Part shown: positions 6,690 through 13,947 of the stretch, piece after piece | Layout: each line of letters begins with the position of its first letter | How positions within the stretch are numbered: the first letter of the stretch is position 1 | Assembly: GCA_029856425.1 (NCBI GenBank) | Contig: JAHQWZ010000006.1 | Coordinates: forward strand, 1 to 20,162 | Origin: Candidatus Thorarchaeota archaeon | Lineage (GTDB): Archaea; Asgardarchaeota; Thorarchaeia; Thorarchaeales; Thorarchaeaceae | Reading direction: 5' to 3' | Length of the DNA: 20,162 nucleotides | Notes under the pieces: generated by a model | The model's database searches: none | Told to the model about the DNA's origin: nothing | The model's input: the letters and a program-made list of their open reading frames with translations, nothing else | Position numbers and translations under genes: made by a program

Positions 6690-7514
6690 ATGGAAACTGT
6701 CTTCGAAGACCGCGCATTGGTGATTTTAAGCGATGACAAGGCAGTTCTATTGATTGCCGACCTTCATCTTGGATTTGAGTATGAATTATACGAAACAAAA
6801 GGAGTTTCGTTCCCCTCTCAACATAACAAGATGCTAGAGAGAGTATCAACACTTCTTGAGAAGTATTCTGCTTCAGAGGTTTACATCATAGGAGATGTTA
6901 AGCATACGATAACTGCGCATAGTCACTTTAACTGGAGCCTCATTCCAGAATTCATGTTGGCAATCTCAGAACTCAGTTCAACATATGTGATTCCCGGGAA
7001 TCATGACGGGGATCTGCTTCCACTCTTGCCACGGAACGTGACGATGCTGGATGTGCATGGAACTGTGATTGGCGAAGACAAGAAAGTTGGCCTAGTCCAT
7101 GGACATGCCTGGCCATCTTCGGACATATTGGATTCTGAGATTCTAGTGATAGGACATAATCATCCTACGATCCGTAGCGTCAGGACTGTCGATGCTCCAG
7201 GATTGGATAGACCAGATAGAAAACGCTACGCTGGAGTAATACCTGTTGTTCTAAAGTCAAAGCTGATGAAGAACTGTGTACGCAGAGAATTAGGAGTTCT
7301 TGAGAATTCCGAAGATTGTTCTGGGACATTGATTACATTGCCAAGCTTTAATGAGATGTTTGCTGGACTACAAGTAAACTCTCAAAAGACCGAGTTTCAT
7401 GGACCCATTTTTGAGAACAGGTGCGTGGACTTACTTGATTCTGAGGTGTACAGCATATCAGGAATCTATCTTGGAACCGTAAAAGCACTCAGGGCGAAAT
7501 CGTTAAATCCCTAG
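6690..7514 (+). CDS. Mre11/SbcD-related archaeal metallophosphoesterase
   Basis: This 274-residue calcineurin-like phosphoesterase has all the metal-binding motifs: ADLHLG (D24, H26), GDVKH (68-72), GNHD (103-106), HGHAW (137-141) and GHNHP (155-159). The GDVKH form and the order match the archaeal SbcD/Mre11-related phosphoesterase family, close to the bacterial ligase-associated enzymes often encoded beside Lhr helicases. The expected chemistry is two-metal phosphodiester hydrolysis on nucleic acid, but the substrate is unknown. The C-terminal part after residue 165 is family-specific. It diverges from the SWIM gene, and the stop codon lies 23 bases before tRNA-Pro, whose TATA-like box overlaps the last codons. 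With Lhr 2 kb upstream and the SWIM protein beside it, this looks like a DNA-repair neighbourhood. Confidence 0.9.
   Translation: METVFEDRALVILSDDKAVLLIADLHLGFEYELYETKGVSFPSQHNKMLERVSTLLEKYSASEVYIIGDVKHTITAHSHFNWSLIPEFMLAISELSSTYVIPGNHDGDLLPLLPRNVTMLDVHGTVIGEDKKVGLVHGHAWPSSDILDSEILVIGHNHPTIRSVRTVDAPGLDRPDRKRYAGVIPVVLKSKLMKNCVRRELGVLENSEDCSGTLITLPSFNEMFAGLQVNSQKTEFHGPIFENRCVDLLDSEVYSISGIYLGTVKALRAKSLNP
7503..7508 (+). promoter_or_regulatory. TATA-like box of tRNA-Pro
   Basis: TTAAAT lies 29 to 34 bases before the first base of the mature tRNA, inside the last codons of the phosphoesterase gene. The spacing fits transcription starting at or just before 7537. Confidence 0.45.
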
Positions 7515-7536
7515 CAATGAGGTCTCCCTCCAGCAA

Positions 7537-7643
7537 GGGTCGGTGGTCTAGCTTGGTATCACACCATCACTCATGATGTGTGCCACAGTGATTCTTGGTT
7601 CGGATCCAAGGGATCGCGAGTTCGAATCTCGTCCGGCCCACCA
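7537..7643 (+). tRNA. trnP: tRNA-Pro (CGG) with a D-arm intron and encoded CCA
   Basis: The acceptor stem GGGTCGG (7537-7543) pairs with CCGGCCC (7633-7639), followed by discriminator A and encoded CCA (7641-7643). The anticodon arm is CTTGG-TTCGGAT-CCAAG (7594-7610) with anticodon CGG at 7601-7603. The T arm is GCGAG-TTCGAAT-CTCGT (7616-7632). The D arm, starting GTCT at 7546, is interrupted: the expected GGTA-TGATT appears as GGTA at 7555-7558 and TGATT at 7589-7593, with about 30 extra bases between. The insert folds as CACAC/GTGTG (7560-7564 with 7578-7582), extended by ATCA/TGAT after one bulged C, and TGG at 7554-7556 pairs with CCA at 7583-7585. That forms a relaxed bulge-helix-bulge. 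The intron is 7559-7588, giving a standard D arm, or 7560-7587 by strict bulge rules. Confidence 0.93.
7559..7588 (+). other. tRNA intron in the D arm (bulge-helix-bulge substrate)
   Basis: This 30-base insert separates the halves of the D arm. The bulge around 7557-7559, the TGG/CCA mini-helix and the bulge around 7586-7589 fit splicing-endonuclease recognition. The boundaries are uncertain by one or two bases on each side. The site is not the common 37/38 position. Confidence 0.75.
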
Positions 7644-7665
7644 TCTCATTTTCAAAATCGACTCA

Positions 7666-8130
7666 CTAGATGAGTATCCCATCTATTCCATAGAGCACTA
7701 TAGCTGCAGACCCTGCAGGGCCAATGTCGACTCGTGCCTCTAAGCTCACACACTCCCCCATATCCATCTCTTTTCGCGAGAAAGAACTATTACTGCCAGA
7801 GAGAACAATCACAACTCGTTCTCCATCCTTGATTCTATTTGCTATTCCTCTTGCGTCTATCCGCTCTTTGACAAGGACCGGAGAAGTAATCATTAACGGG
7901 CTATCAACATCCAGCATCTCAAGGACGTCACGCAAGTCTGGTAAGACTGCAAAGCTTCCATTCATTTTCATAGCTAGGCGGTTTGCTTCAGGCACGCCGG
8001 TCTGGGCTGCTGAGCCCTCCGCCTTAGATACTAAGAAATTAGGAAAACCAAGTCCATAGACTACTTGAGCGGTCTCGATCACTTTGCTCACAGCATGCAC
8101 GTTGTGAAGTACAACATACACGTTCTTCAT
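7666..8130 (-). CDS. SPOUT/alpha-beta-knot-like archaeal protein (COG4080 type)
   Basis: This 154-residue protein starts MKNVYVVLHNVHAVSKVIE. The VLHNV start, the SKAEGSAAQTGVPEA segment and the PDLRDVLEML segment resemble the archaeal COG4080 family, which is predicted to have a SpoU-like alpha/beta-knot methyltransferase fold and is sometimes mislabelled as a RecB-family nuclease. An S-adenosylmethionine-dependent RNA methylation role is inferred, with unknown target. C-terminal VIVLSGSNSS and AAIVLYGIDGIL would be the knot region. A TTG at 8142 is in frame but overlaps the upstream stop; the ATG at 8130, four bases after the methyltransferase stop, is the likelier start. It is co-transcribed with the DNA cytosine methyltransferase and ends 23 bases after the convergent tRNA-Pro. 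Confidence 0.7.
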   Translation of the reverse strand: MKNVYVVLHNVHAVSKVIETAQVVYGLGFPNFLVSKAEGSAAQTGVPEANRLAMKMNGSFAVLPDLRDVLEMLDVDSPLMITSPVLVKERIDARGIANRIKDGERVVIVLSGSNSSFSRKEMDMGECVSLEARVDIGPAGSAAIVLYGIDGILI

Positions 8131-8134
8131 GGAT

Positions 8135-9097
8135 TCATTCAAGGTATTTTAGGACCTCCTCTGCAATGAGATGGGATAACAGAGGTGGGACGCTCTCGCC
8201 CACTTGATTGTATTGGCTGTCTGTTGGCCCATTGAACACAAATGAGTCTGGGTAGCTCATGAGCCTTGCGTGTTCTCTAACTGTGAGAAGTCTGTGCTCA
8301 AACGGATGAATATAGCGCGACAAGCCAATTATAGATGTGGCTATCTGATCGGGGCTTAGTCGCACCCAATTGGGTAGGCTTCTCTTTTTACTAGCTCGAA
8401 AACGTTTGGCACCCTGCCGCCAACGAGTTCTCCTGATTTGTTTGAGCTTGTCTTCGGTCACTGAAAGGCGTTCGTGGTTTGGAACTTCTCTGTCTGATGA
8501 GAATAGAGCATCCTGATCTAGCGGAGGGAGGTTTCCAATAGCATCCATCACGCGGGGAGGAGTTCCACGAGGGAGATTCAGTTTCACATTGCTGATGAAC
8601 AGTCGAAGACGCTTGGATGGGTTACCGTGTTGATGTGCTCTTACCAGATTGAACCACACATTATCGATTCCAACTCTTTCCAACTCCCGACGTACTATCT
8701 CCTTACCTCCAGCCTTGATGAGTGCAGCTACGTTTTCAATTACAAACACCTCAGGAGTTAAGTCCCCGATTATTCTGATTGTGTCAAGTACAAGACGAGC
8801 AGTACCAGTCCCATATATCCTCTCGGCAGCTGATATGGCACTGTCTGGATTGGCCTGACTGAACTCTTCACAAGGAGGAGAAGCGATGATGATATTTGGA
8901 TGGCCTCCCAGTTCACGTTCTAGTTCAATAGAGTGAAGACTTCCAATGTTTCGCTGCATTGTCTTGGCTTCGGGGTAGTTCAGAGAATACGTTTCCAATG
9001 TAACTGAATCAATGTCTACTGCCAGATGGGTATCACTCGAACCTGCAAATCCGGAGGAGAAACCACCTGCACCTGAAAAAAGATCCAGTACTTTCAT
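8135..9097 (-). CDS. DNA (cytosine-5) methyltransferase, orphan
   Basis: This 320-residue C5-cytosine methyltransferase transfers methyl from S-adenosylmethionine to cytosine in DNA. Motif I is DLFSGAGGFSSGF (5-17), motif IV SPPCEEFS (73-80) with catalytic Cys76, motif VI ENV (121-123) and motif VIII RLRLF (163-167). Motifs IX and X follow as RLLTVREHARLMSYPDSF and YNQVGESVPP; the usual GNSVPP has Glu in place of Asn. The variable target-recognition region (about 180-265) is short and basic, so the target is probably a short palindrome, which cannot be read from sequence. No restriction endonuclease gene is present in the window, so it appears to be an orphan. The COG4080-like gene follows within four bases. 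The size is at the low end for the family. Confidence 0.92.
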   Translation of the reverse strand: MKVLDLFSGAGGFSSGFAGSSDTHLAVDIDSVTLETYSLNYPEAKTMQRNIGSLHSIELERELGGHPNIIIASPPCEEFSQANPDSAISAAERIYGTGTARLVLDTIRIIGDLTPEVFVIENVAALIKAGGKEIVRRELERVGIDNVWFNLVRAHQHGNPSKRLRLFISNVKLNLPRGTPPRVMDAIGNLPPLDQDALFSSDREVPNHERLSVTEDKLKQIRRTRWRQGAKRFRASKKRSLPNWVRLSPDQIATSIIGLSRYIHPFEHRLLTVREHARLMSYPDSFVFNGPTDSQYNQVGESVPPLLSHLIAEEVLKYLE

Positions 9098-9237
9098 GCT
9101 GATCTATTCATCATCATCGACAGACAAGAGTCTTGCGTACTAAACTGTCTAGTCTTGGTCTGATTGGGGACTAAGGAAGAGTTCAAAAGTGGCGTTACGC
9201 CTTCCCGCTGCAAATCTCAGGGACTGAGAGTGAGAGA

Positions 9238-10179
9238 ATGGGCGAAGGAATAGGATTCGGCAAGAGTATCTTATTCGGCGAGCATTTCGTGGTCTATGGA
9301 CTTCCAGCACTGGCGGCAGGAATATCCTCAAAAACCGTGGCATATGTGAGTCGGTCTAAGGACCTTGGCTGGAGACTTGATGATAGAAGACCCGAAGTTC
9401 CAGGCTACAAGGCGAAGAAAAGGGATGAACAGGTCGTTTCAATCAATAATGTGATTCAAGCTGCAGGCATCGACCTCAGTGATATGGGCATCTTTATCGA
9501 GTATGAGGGCGACTTGGTCGGTGCATCAGGTTTTGGAGCCAGTGCTGCTAGCTGCGTTTCTCTCGCTCGTGCGTTGAATGAAGAGTTCCGGCTGGGATAT
9601 GATGATGATAAGATAAATGAGATTGCGTTTGAAGGTGAGAAGGGCTATCATGGCACTCCATCAGGGATTGACAACACCGTATCGACTTTCGGAGGACTCA
9701 TCTGGTATATTAGGGACCTTGAAGGAGGACCACCAACCTTTGAGAAGATGAAGCTTGAAGACTCAATTCATCTGACCGTTGCATCGACTGGTCTCACAGC
9801 AAGTACCACCGAGGTTGTGATGGCTGTTAGAACTATGAAAGAAGAGGACCCCAAGTGGTTCGATGAGATTGCTTCAGAGTATCATGAATTGGTTCACGAG
9901 GCTCGTGATGCTCTGCTTAGGCTTGACATAGATAGAGTAGGGGCGTTGATGAATAGAAATCATGAACTTCTACAGGAGCTGACAGTTTCATGTAAGGAGC
10001 TGGATGAGATGGTGGAAACGGCTAGAAATAGTGGTGCTATTGGCTCGAAGGTCACTGGGACAGGACGAGGAGGGAATATGATTTCAGTGACCCCTGATAC
10101 AAAAACTCAGAAACAAGTGTCGGACGCTCTCGAGGAATGGGGTTCGCCATTTGTCTACAATACAACATTCGGACTTTGA
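9238..10179 (+). CDS. mvk: Mevalonate kinase
   Basis: This 313-residue GHMP-family kinase phosphorylates mevalonate at O5, the first committed step of isoprenoid lipid precursor supply. The N-terminus GFGKSILFGEHFVVYGLPAL (6-25) is the mevalonate kinase signature. The phosphate loop is GASGFGASAAS (95-105), GTPSGIDNTV (139-148) contains the likely catalytic Asp145, and TGTGRGGN (273-280) is the third GHMP motif, with Arg where Gly is usual. A pantoate or galactokinase assignment is excluded by the neighbours, which are the next three pathway enzymes. GAGAG lies just upstream of the ATG at 9238. It is the first gene of the operon, and UbiD begins ten bases after its stop. Confidence 0.93.
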   Translation: MGEGIGFGKSILFGEHFVVYGLPALAAGISSKTVAYVSRSKDLGWRLDDRRPEVPGYKAKKRDEQVVSINNVIQAAGIDLSDMGIFIEYEGDLVGASGFGASAASCVSLARALNEEFRLGYDDDKINEIAFEGEKGYHGTPSGIDNTVSTFGGLIWYIRDLEGGPPTFEKMKLEDSIHLTVASTGLTASTTEVVMAVRTMKEEDPKWFDEIASEYHELVHEARDALLRLDIDRVGALMNRNHELLQELTVSCKELDEMVETARNSGAIGSKVTGTGRGGNMISVTPDTKTQKQVSDALEEWGSPFVYNTTFGL

Positions 10180-10188
10180 GGTGTGTAA

Positions 10189-11496
10189 ATGATACTTGAG
10201 AAACATATACAGAATCTAGCTGAACAGGGAAAGCTCACAACAGTTCACAAGACTATCTCAAAGAACTTGGAAATTGCTGGTGTACTCAAGAGTCTTGAGC
10301 CCGAACCGGTCCTATTTGAGAACGTCAAAGAGGTTGATTTCAGAGTGGCTGGGAATCTATTCTGCACAAAGGGACAGATTGCAGACTATTTTGGAATTAA
10401 AACTCAGGAGATTATTCCAACTCTCGCTGCTGCGATAGAAGATCGCAGTCCTCCAGAAACGGTGAAAAGGGCACCTTGCCAAGAAGTAGTGGCAGAGGAA
10501 GTTGATCTTGATAAGTATCCAATTCTCCTGCACAACGAAGTCGATGGAGGGCCCTATATATCCTCGGGCGTAGTTGTAACATCAGACCCTGAATATGGAC
10601 AGAATCTAGACTTCCACCGTGCAATGCAGATAAGTAAAGACAAAATGGTCACAAGAGTGGTTTCAGGCCGTGATTTCCACAAGTTTCTGCAACGCAATGG
10701 TGAGATTGATGTTGCGTACTGCATCGGGAACACCGCAGAAGTTCTTGTGGCTGCTGCAACTTCTGTAGAAACTGGAATCAATGAGCTTGAAATTGCAAAT
10801 GCCCTCAAGCCAATAAATGTCACAAGGGCAAAGACTGTGGATCTATTGATACCTGCAGACTGTGAGTTCGTTCTTGAGGGAAGGGTGGTATTGCAGGAGA
10901 GGCATGATGAGGGGCCATTCATAGATTTGACTGAAACAGTTGATGTGGTGCGCCAAGAGCCCATCTTTGAAGTCAAGAAGATTACACATCGCAAAACCGC
11001 TATATGGCAAGGTCTGTTACCAGGTCGTTCTGAACACAAGGTGTTGATGGGAATGCCCAGAGAACCAACGGTGTTTAGGAGTGTTAAGGAAATGGGGGTC
11101 AATGTGCTAGATGTCAATATCACTCCCGGAGGCTCAAGTTGGTTACATATTGCCATTCAGGTCAAGAAAGAACACGAAGATGATGGGCTGAAAGCAATTG
11201 AAGGGGCATTTGAGGGTCACAAGAGTGCCAAACATGTCTGGGTGTATGATGAGGACATTGATATCTATGATGAGCAGGAGAGGGAATGGGCCATGGCAAC
11301 TAGATTTCAAGGTGATGTCGACCTATTAATCAAAGATCCAGAGCCGGGCAGCTCGCTAGATCCAAGTGCAGAGCCGGGAACAAAGATGACAACCAAGATT
11401 GGTTTCGACTGCACTAAAGTCTTGGACACCAAGGGAAAGAGCTTTGACAAGGCGGTGTTTCCAGAAGTTGATTTGAAGAAGTTCTTGGGTGAGTGA
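10189..11496 (+). CDS. Anhydromevalonate phosphate decarboxylase (UbiD family)
   Basis: This 435-residue UbiD-type decarboxylase uses prenylated FMN. In the archaeal mevalonate pathway it decarboxylates trans-anhydromevalonate 5-phosphate to isopentenyl phosphate. Family features are HNEVDGGPYISSGVVVTSDP (115-134), NLDFHRAMQ (139-147), the segment VLEGRVVLQERHDEGPFIDL (228-247) carrying the conserved glutamates near the cofactor, and TPGGSSWLHIAIQV further on. Several UbiD subfamilies look alike. The specific role rests on the adjacent mevalonate kinase and both subunits of phosphomevalonate dehydratase. GAGGTGTG precedes the ATG at 10189. The UbiX-like prenyltransferase that makes its cofactor is not in the window. 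Confidence 0.92.
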   Translation: MILEKHIQNLAEQGKLTTVHKTISKNLEIAGVLKSLEPEPVLFENVKEVDFRVAGNLFCTKGQIADYFGIKTQEIIPTLAAAIEDRSPPETVKRAPCQEVVAEEVDLDKYPILLHNEVDGGPYISSGVVVTSDPEYGQNLDFHRAMQISKDKMVTRVVSGRDFHKFLQRNGEIDVAYCIGNTAEVLVAAATSVETGINELEIANALKPINVTRAKTVDLLIPADCEFVLEGRVVLQERHDEGPFIDLTETVDVVRQEPIFEVKKITHRKTAIWQGLLPGRSEHKVLMGMPREPTVFRSVKEMGVNVLDVNITPGGSSWLHIAIQVKKEHEDDGLKAIEGAFEGHKSAKHVWVYDEDIDIYDEQEREWAMATRFQGDVDLLIKDPEPGSSLDPSAEPGTKMTTKIGFDCTKVLDTKGKSFDKAVFPEVDLKKFLGE

Positions 11497-11497
11497 A

Positions 11498-12685
11498 ATG
11501 GGACTGAAACTCACAGATGAAGAGAAAGAGATGCTTGAGGGAAAGCATGGAAAAGCTACCCAGAAAGCAATAGAGATTATCACAACACTGGGAGAGATTT
11601 ATGGAGCTGGACGTCTGATTCCTGTCACTAGCGTCCAGATTGCAGGTGTTTCGTATCACAATCTTGGAGAGGCAGGGTTGGAGTATCTCTCAGAGATGGC
11701 TGTGGATGGACGAGCCAGAGTCCTGACAACACTAAATCCTGCGGGAATGGACATGCTGGAGTGGAAGAAGCATGGTATTAGTGAGGACTTTGCAGAAAAC
11801 CAACAGAGAGTTGTGGATGCATTTGAAAAGATGGGGGTAGTGACCACCTGTACATGTACGCCCTATTTGATAGGAAACCTTCCACACTATGGAGAACATA
11901 TCGCTTGGGCAGAATCATCAGCAGTCTGCTTCTCAAATTCTGTCATTGGTGCTCGGACCAATAGAGAAGGAGGGCCCAGTGCCCTTGCCTCTTCGCTCAC
12001 GGGAAGAACTGCCGAGTATGGATTTCATCTAGAGAAAAACAGACAGGCTCAAGTGGGCTATGAAATTCGGGCCAAATTGCAGAACACTGACGACTTTGGA
12101 CTTCTCGGAAAGGCAATTGGAGACCGTACAAGCAAACAGATTCCATATATTACAGGGGTGGCACATGCAACAACAGACCAATTGAGATCTTTCTGCGCCT
12201 CCATTGCAACCTATGGAGGGGTTGCACTGTTCCACATGGAGGGAATCACTCCTAATCGGACTGCTGTACCAGATATCACAGAGAGTGTCACTGATGATGA
12301 CCTTGACAAAGCCCGAAGTGAGCTCGATGATGAGGCTGCAGAGATTGACTTCATCAGCGTCGGATGTCCTCATGCCAGCATCGGTGATGTCGCTAGAATT
12401 GCAGAGATGCTAGATGGAAAACAGGTTTCAGAGGGAAAGACTGTCTGGATAACCACCGCAAAGCCAACAAAGGATGTTGCCATCAAGATGGGCTATTATG
12501 ACAAGATAGAGAAAGCTGGAGCGTATCTTGTGAGTGATGCTTGTTGTGCGGTGGCTCCGCTAGAGGGACGTTTCAAGGGACTTATGACTGACTCTGCAAA
12601 GGCATGTTTCTACGCAAGAGGAAAGAACAAGTTCGATATTAAGATTAGAACCGTTGAGGAATGCATCAAGGAGGCACTATCATGA
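11498..12685 (+). CDS. Phosphomevalonate dehydratase large subunit (AcnX)
   Basis: This 395-residue aconitase-X large subunit, with the small subunit, dehydrates mevalonate 5-phosphate to trans-anhydromevalonate 5-phosphate using an Fe-S cluster. Likely cluster cysteines are in VTTCTCTPY (C118, C120), VGCPHAS (C290) and SDACCAVAPL (C349, C350). AQVGYEIRAK and the HMEGITP stretch are also family-like. An in-frame GTG at 11489 would overlap UbiD, but the GGTGAG at 11489-11494 makes the ATG at 11498 better. AcnX relatives also act on hydroxyproline-derived substrates in bacteria; the operon with mevalonate kinase and UbiD settles the pathway. The reading frame overlaps the small subunit by four bases (ATGA). 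Confidence 0.92.
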   Translation: MGLKLTDEEKEMLEGKHGKATQKAIEIITTLGEIYGAGRLIPVTSVQIAGVSYHNLGEAGLEYLSEMAVDGRARVLTTLNPAGMDMLEWKKHGISEDFAENQQRVVDAFEKMGVVTTCTCTPYLIGNLPHYGEHIAWAESSAVCFSNSVIGARTNREGGPSALASSLTGRTAEYGFHLEKNRQAQVGYEIRAKLQNTDDFGLLGKAIGDRTSKQIPYITGVAHATTDQLRSFCASIATYGGVALFHMEGITPNRTAVPDITESVTDDDLDKARSELDDEAAEIDFISVGCPHASIGDVARIAEMLDGKQVSEGKTVWITTAKPTKDVAIKMGYYDKIEKAGAYLVSDACCAVAPLEGRFKGLMTDSAKACFYARGKNKFDIKIRTVEECIKEALS

Positions 12686-13077
12686 CTGATTTCCAAGGAC
12701 GCAAGATCTACAAGGGAAAAGCCGAAGGAGTCGCATTAGTGACAGCTGTTGATATCAGCTTCTACGGAGGAGTTGATCCAGAAACAGGTGAAGTAGTAGA
12801 AAAAGACCATCCGCTGGAAGGCAAGTCAGTAGCTGGAAAGGTATTAGTCATGCCGAGTGGTAAGGGATCAACTGTTGGATCATACGTCTTGTATGCACTG
12901 AAGAAAGCAGATAAAGCGCCTTTAGCAATCATCAACAGAGAGACTGATCCTGTGATTGCAGTTGGTAGCATAATTTCTGAGATACCAACTGTAGACAATA
13001 TTGAGATTGAAAAGATAAAATCAGGACAAAGAGTGGAAGTCGACGCCGACCTTGGCATCGTTTCCATTCATGAGTAG
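12682..13077 (+). CDS. Phosphomevalonate dehydratase small subunit (AcnX swivel domain)
   Basis: This 131-residue swivelling-domain subunit pairs with the large subunit. The sequence MPSGKGSTVGSYVLYALKKA (57-76) is the hallmark, with Ser63 as the likely substrate-binding or catalytic residue. FYGGVDPETGEVVEKDHPL (28-46) and INRETDPVIAVGSIISEIPT are also typical. The ATG at 12682 overlaps the large-subunit stop, and AAGGAGG at 12667-12673 is well spaced, so the two subunits are probably made in equal amounts by coupled translation. It is the last gene of the isoprenoid operon and ends six bases from the convergent ribosomal protein S2 gene. Confidence 0.93.
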   Translation: MTDFQGRKIYKGKAEGVALVTAVDISFYGGVDPETGEVVEKDHPLEGKSVAGKVLVMPSGKGSTVGSYVLYALKKADKAPLAIINRETDPVIAVGSIISEIPTVDNIEIEKIKSGQRVEVDADLGIVSIHE

Positions 13078-13083
13078 CAGATT

Positions 13084-13719
13084 CTAGAACCGCTGGACCT
13101 GAGGCTCGAAGTCCTCAGCTGTGAAGGCAGTTTCTTCCTCCTCATTGAGTGTACCACGTTCTCGCAACACCTGACGTGTGAGTAGAAAATAGACCAGTGC
13201 CAGCGCTTTCCGACCTCTGTTGTTTGAAGGAATTACAAGGTCTACATTGGTTGTCTGATTGTCAGTGTCGCACAATCCAATCACCGGAACACCAATCTTC
13301 GCCGCCTCAGAGAGGGCTTGCTGATCTGTACGAGGGTCTGTGAGAATTACGAGTTCTGGTTCCACATACACCCTAGGACCGGCAATATTGGGATTTGTGA
13401 GTGTTCCTGGCACAAACCGTTCTGTGAAGGCATTCGCACCAATGTAATATGCAAATGTTTCTACAGGGCGTTTTCCGTAGACACGTCCGGATACCACAAC
13501 TATCTTTGAAGGGTCAAAGCGTGCGATGAACTTGCCCGCCGTTCGGATTCGTTCATCAGTCTTCCTGACATCTAAAACATAGAGTCCGATTGGACGCTGT
13601 CTATAGACAAAGGGGTCCATGTCTTGAGTCTTCACCTGCGTTCCAATATGACAACCTGCGGCCAGATACTTGTCCATTGGAGTCAGTAAATCGGCCTCTG
13701 GAATCTCTGTTTCGCTCAC
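13084..13719 (-). CDS. rps2: 30S ribosomal protein uS2
   Basis: This 211-residue small-subunit ribosomal protein of the archaeal/eukaryotic S2 (Sa) type binds 16S rRNA at the head-body junction. Recognisable segments are YLAAGCHIGTQVKT, FVYRQRPIGLYVLDVRKT, VVSGRVYGKRPVE, FVPGTLTNPN, DPRTDQQALSEA and IPSNNRGRKALALVYF. The glutamate-rich C-terminus is usual. It is the last gene of the rpoD operon and starts two bases after the rpoN stop. In many archaea rpoK and enolase lie between rpoN and S2; neither is here. S2 is often near mevalonate kinase in archaea, and that link persists here with opposite orientation. Confidence 0.96.
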   Translation of the reverse strand: MSETEIPEADLLTPMDKYLAAGCHIGTQVKTQDMDPFVYRQRPIGLYVLDVRKTDERIRTAGKFIARFDPSKIVVVSGRVYGKRPVETFAYYIGANAFTERFVPGTLTNPNIAGPRVYVEPELVILTDPRTDQQALSEAAKIGVPVIGLCDTDNQTTNVDLVIPSNNRGRKALALVYFLLTRQVLRERGTLNEEEETAFTAEDFEPQVQRF

Positions 13720-13721
13720 CT

Positions 13722-13937
13722 CTATCTACCCTCCACAACCTCTGTTGAAGCGAAAGCCATGAAGCTGTCAATAATGTCGATATGTGACAGCAGCATCCTT
13801 CTACAACAATACCTGTGAAGACCCAAGTTGTCTAGGACTACTGCTGGATCTTCTCCTTGACGGACTTGACGTTTGAACTGATCGAACTTGTCAGCTACTA
13901 ATTTTCCACATGTGAAACAACGTATCGGGATTATCAT
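13722..13937 (-). CDS. rpoN: DNA-directed RNA polymerase subunit N
   Basis: This 71-residue subunit is homologous to eukaryotic Rpb10. The sequence opens MIIPIRCFTCGK, and the four zinc ligands are C7, C10, C44 and C45 (CxxC followed by the adjacent pair in HRYCCRRMLL). It helps assemble the D/L platform of RNA polymerase. It lies between S9 and S2 in the operon, in the order usual for archaea, with gaps of ten and two bases. Length and zinc pattern are normal. Confidence 0.96.
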   Translation of the reverse strand: MIIPIRCFTCGKLVADKFDQFKRQVRQGEDPAVVLDNLGLHRYCCRRMLLSHIDIIDSFMAFASTEVVEGR

Positions 13938-13947
13938 ATTTCATGCC

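Noticed and set aside
9098..9237. C/D box sRNA in the methyltransferase-mvk spacer (ATGATGA on the minus strand)
   Set aside because: A C-box-like sequence is present, but no D box (CTGA) lies at the right distance with paired terminal stems.
10554..11156. Long minus-strand frame of 200 codons inside the UbiD gene
   Set aside because: It is antisense to a clear UbiD reading frame, has a low-complexity Ser/Thr-rich product and no ribosome site or family resemblance. It is a shadow of the coding strand.
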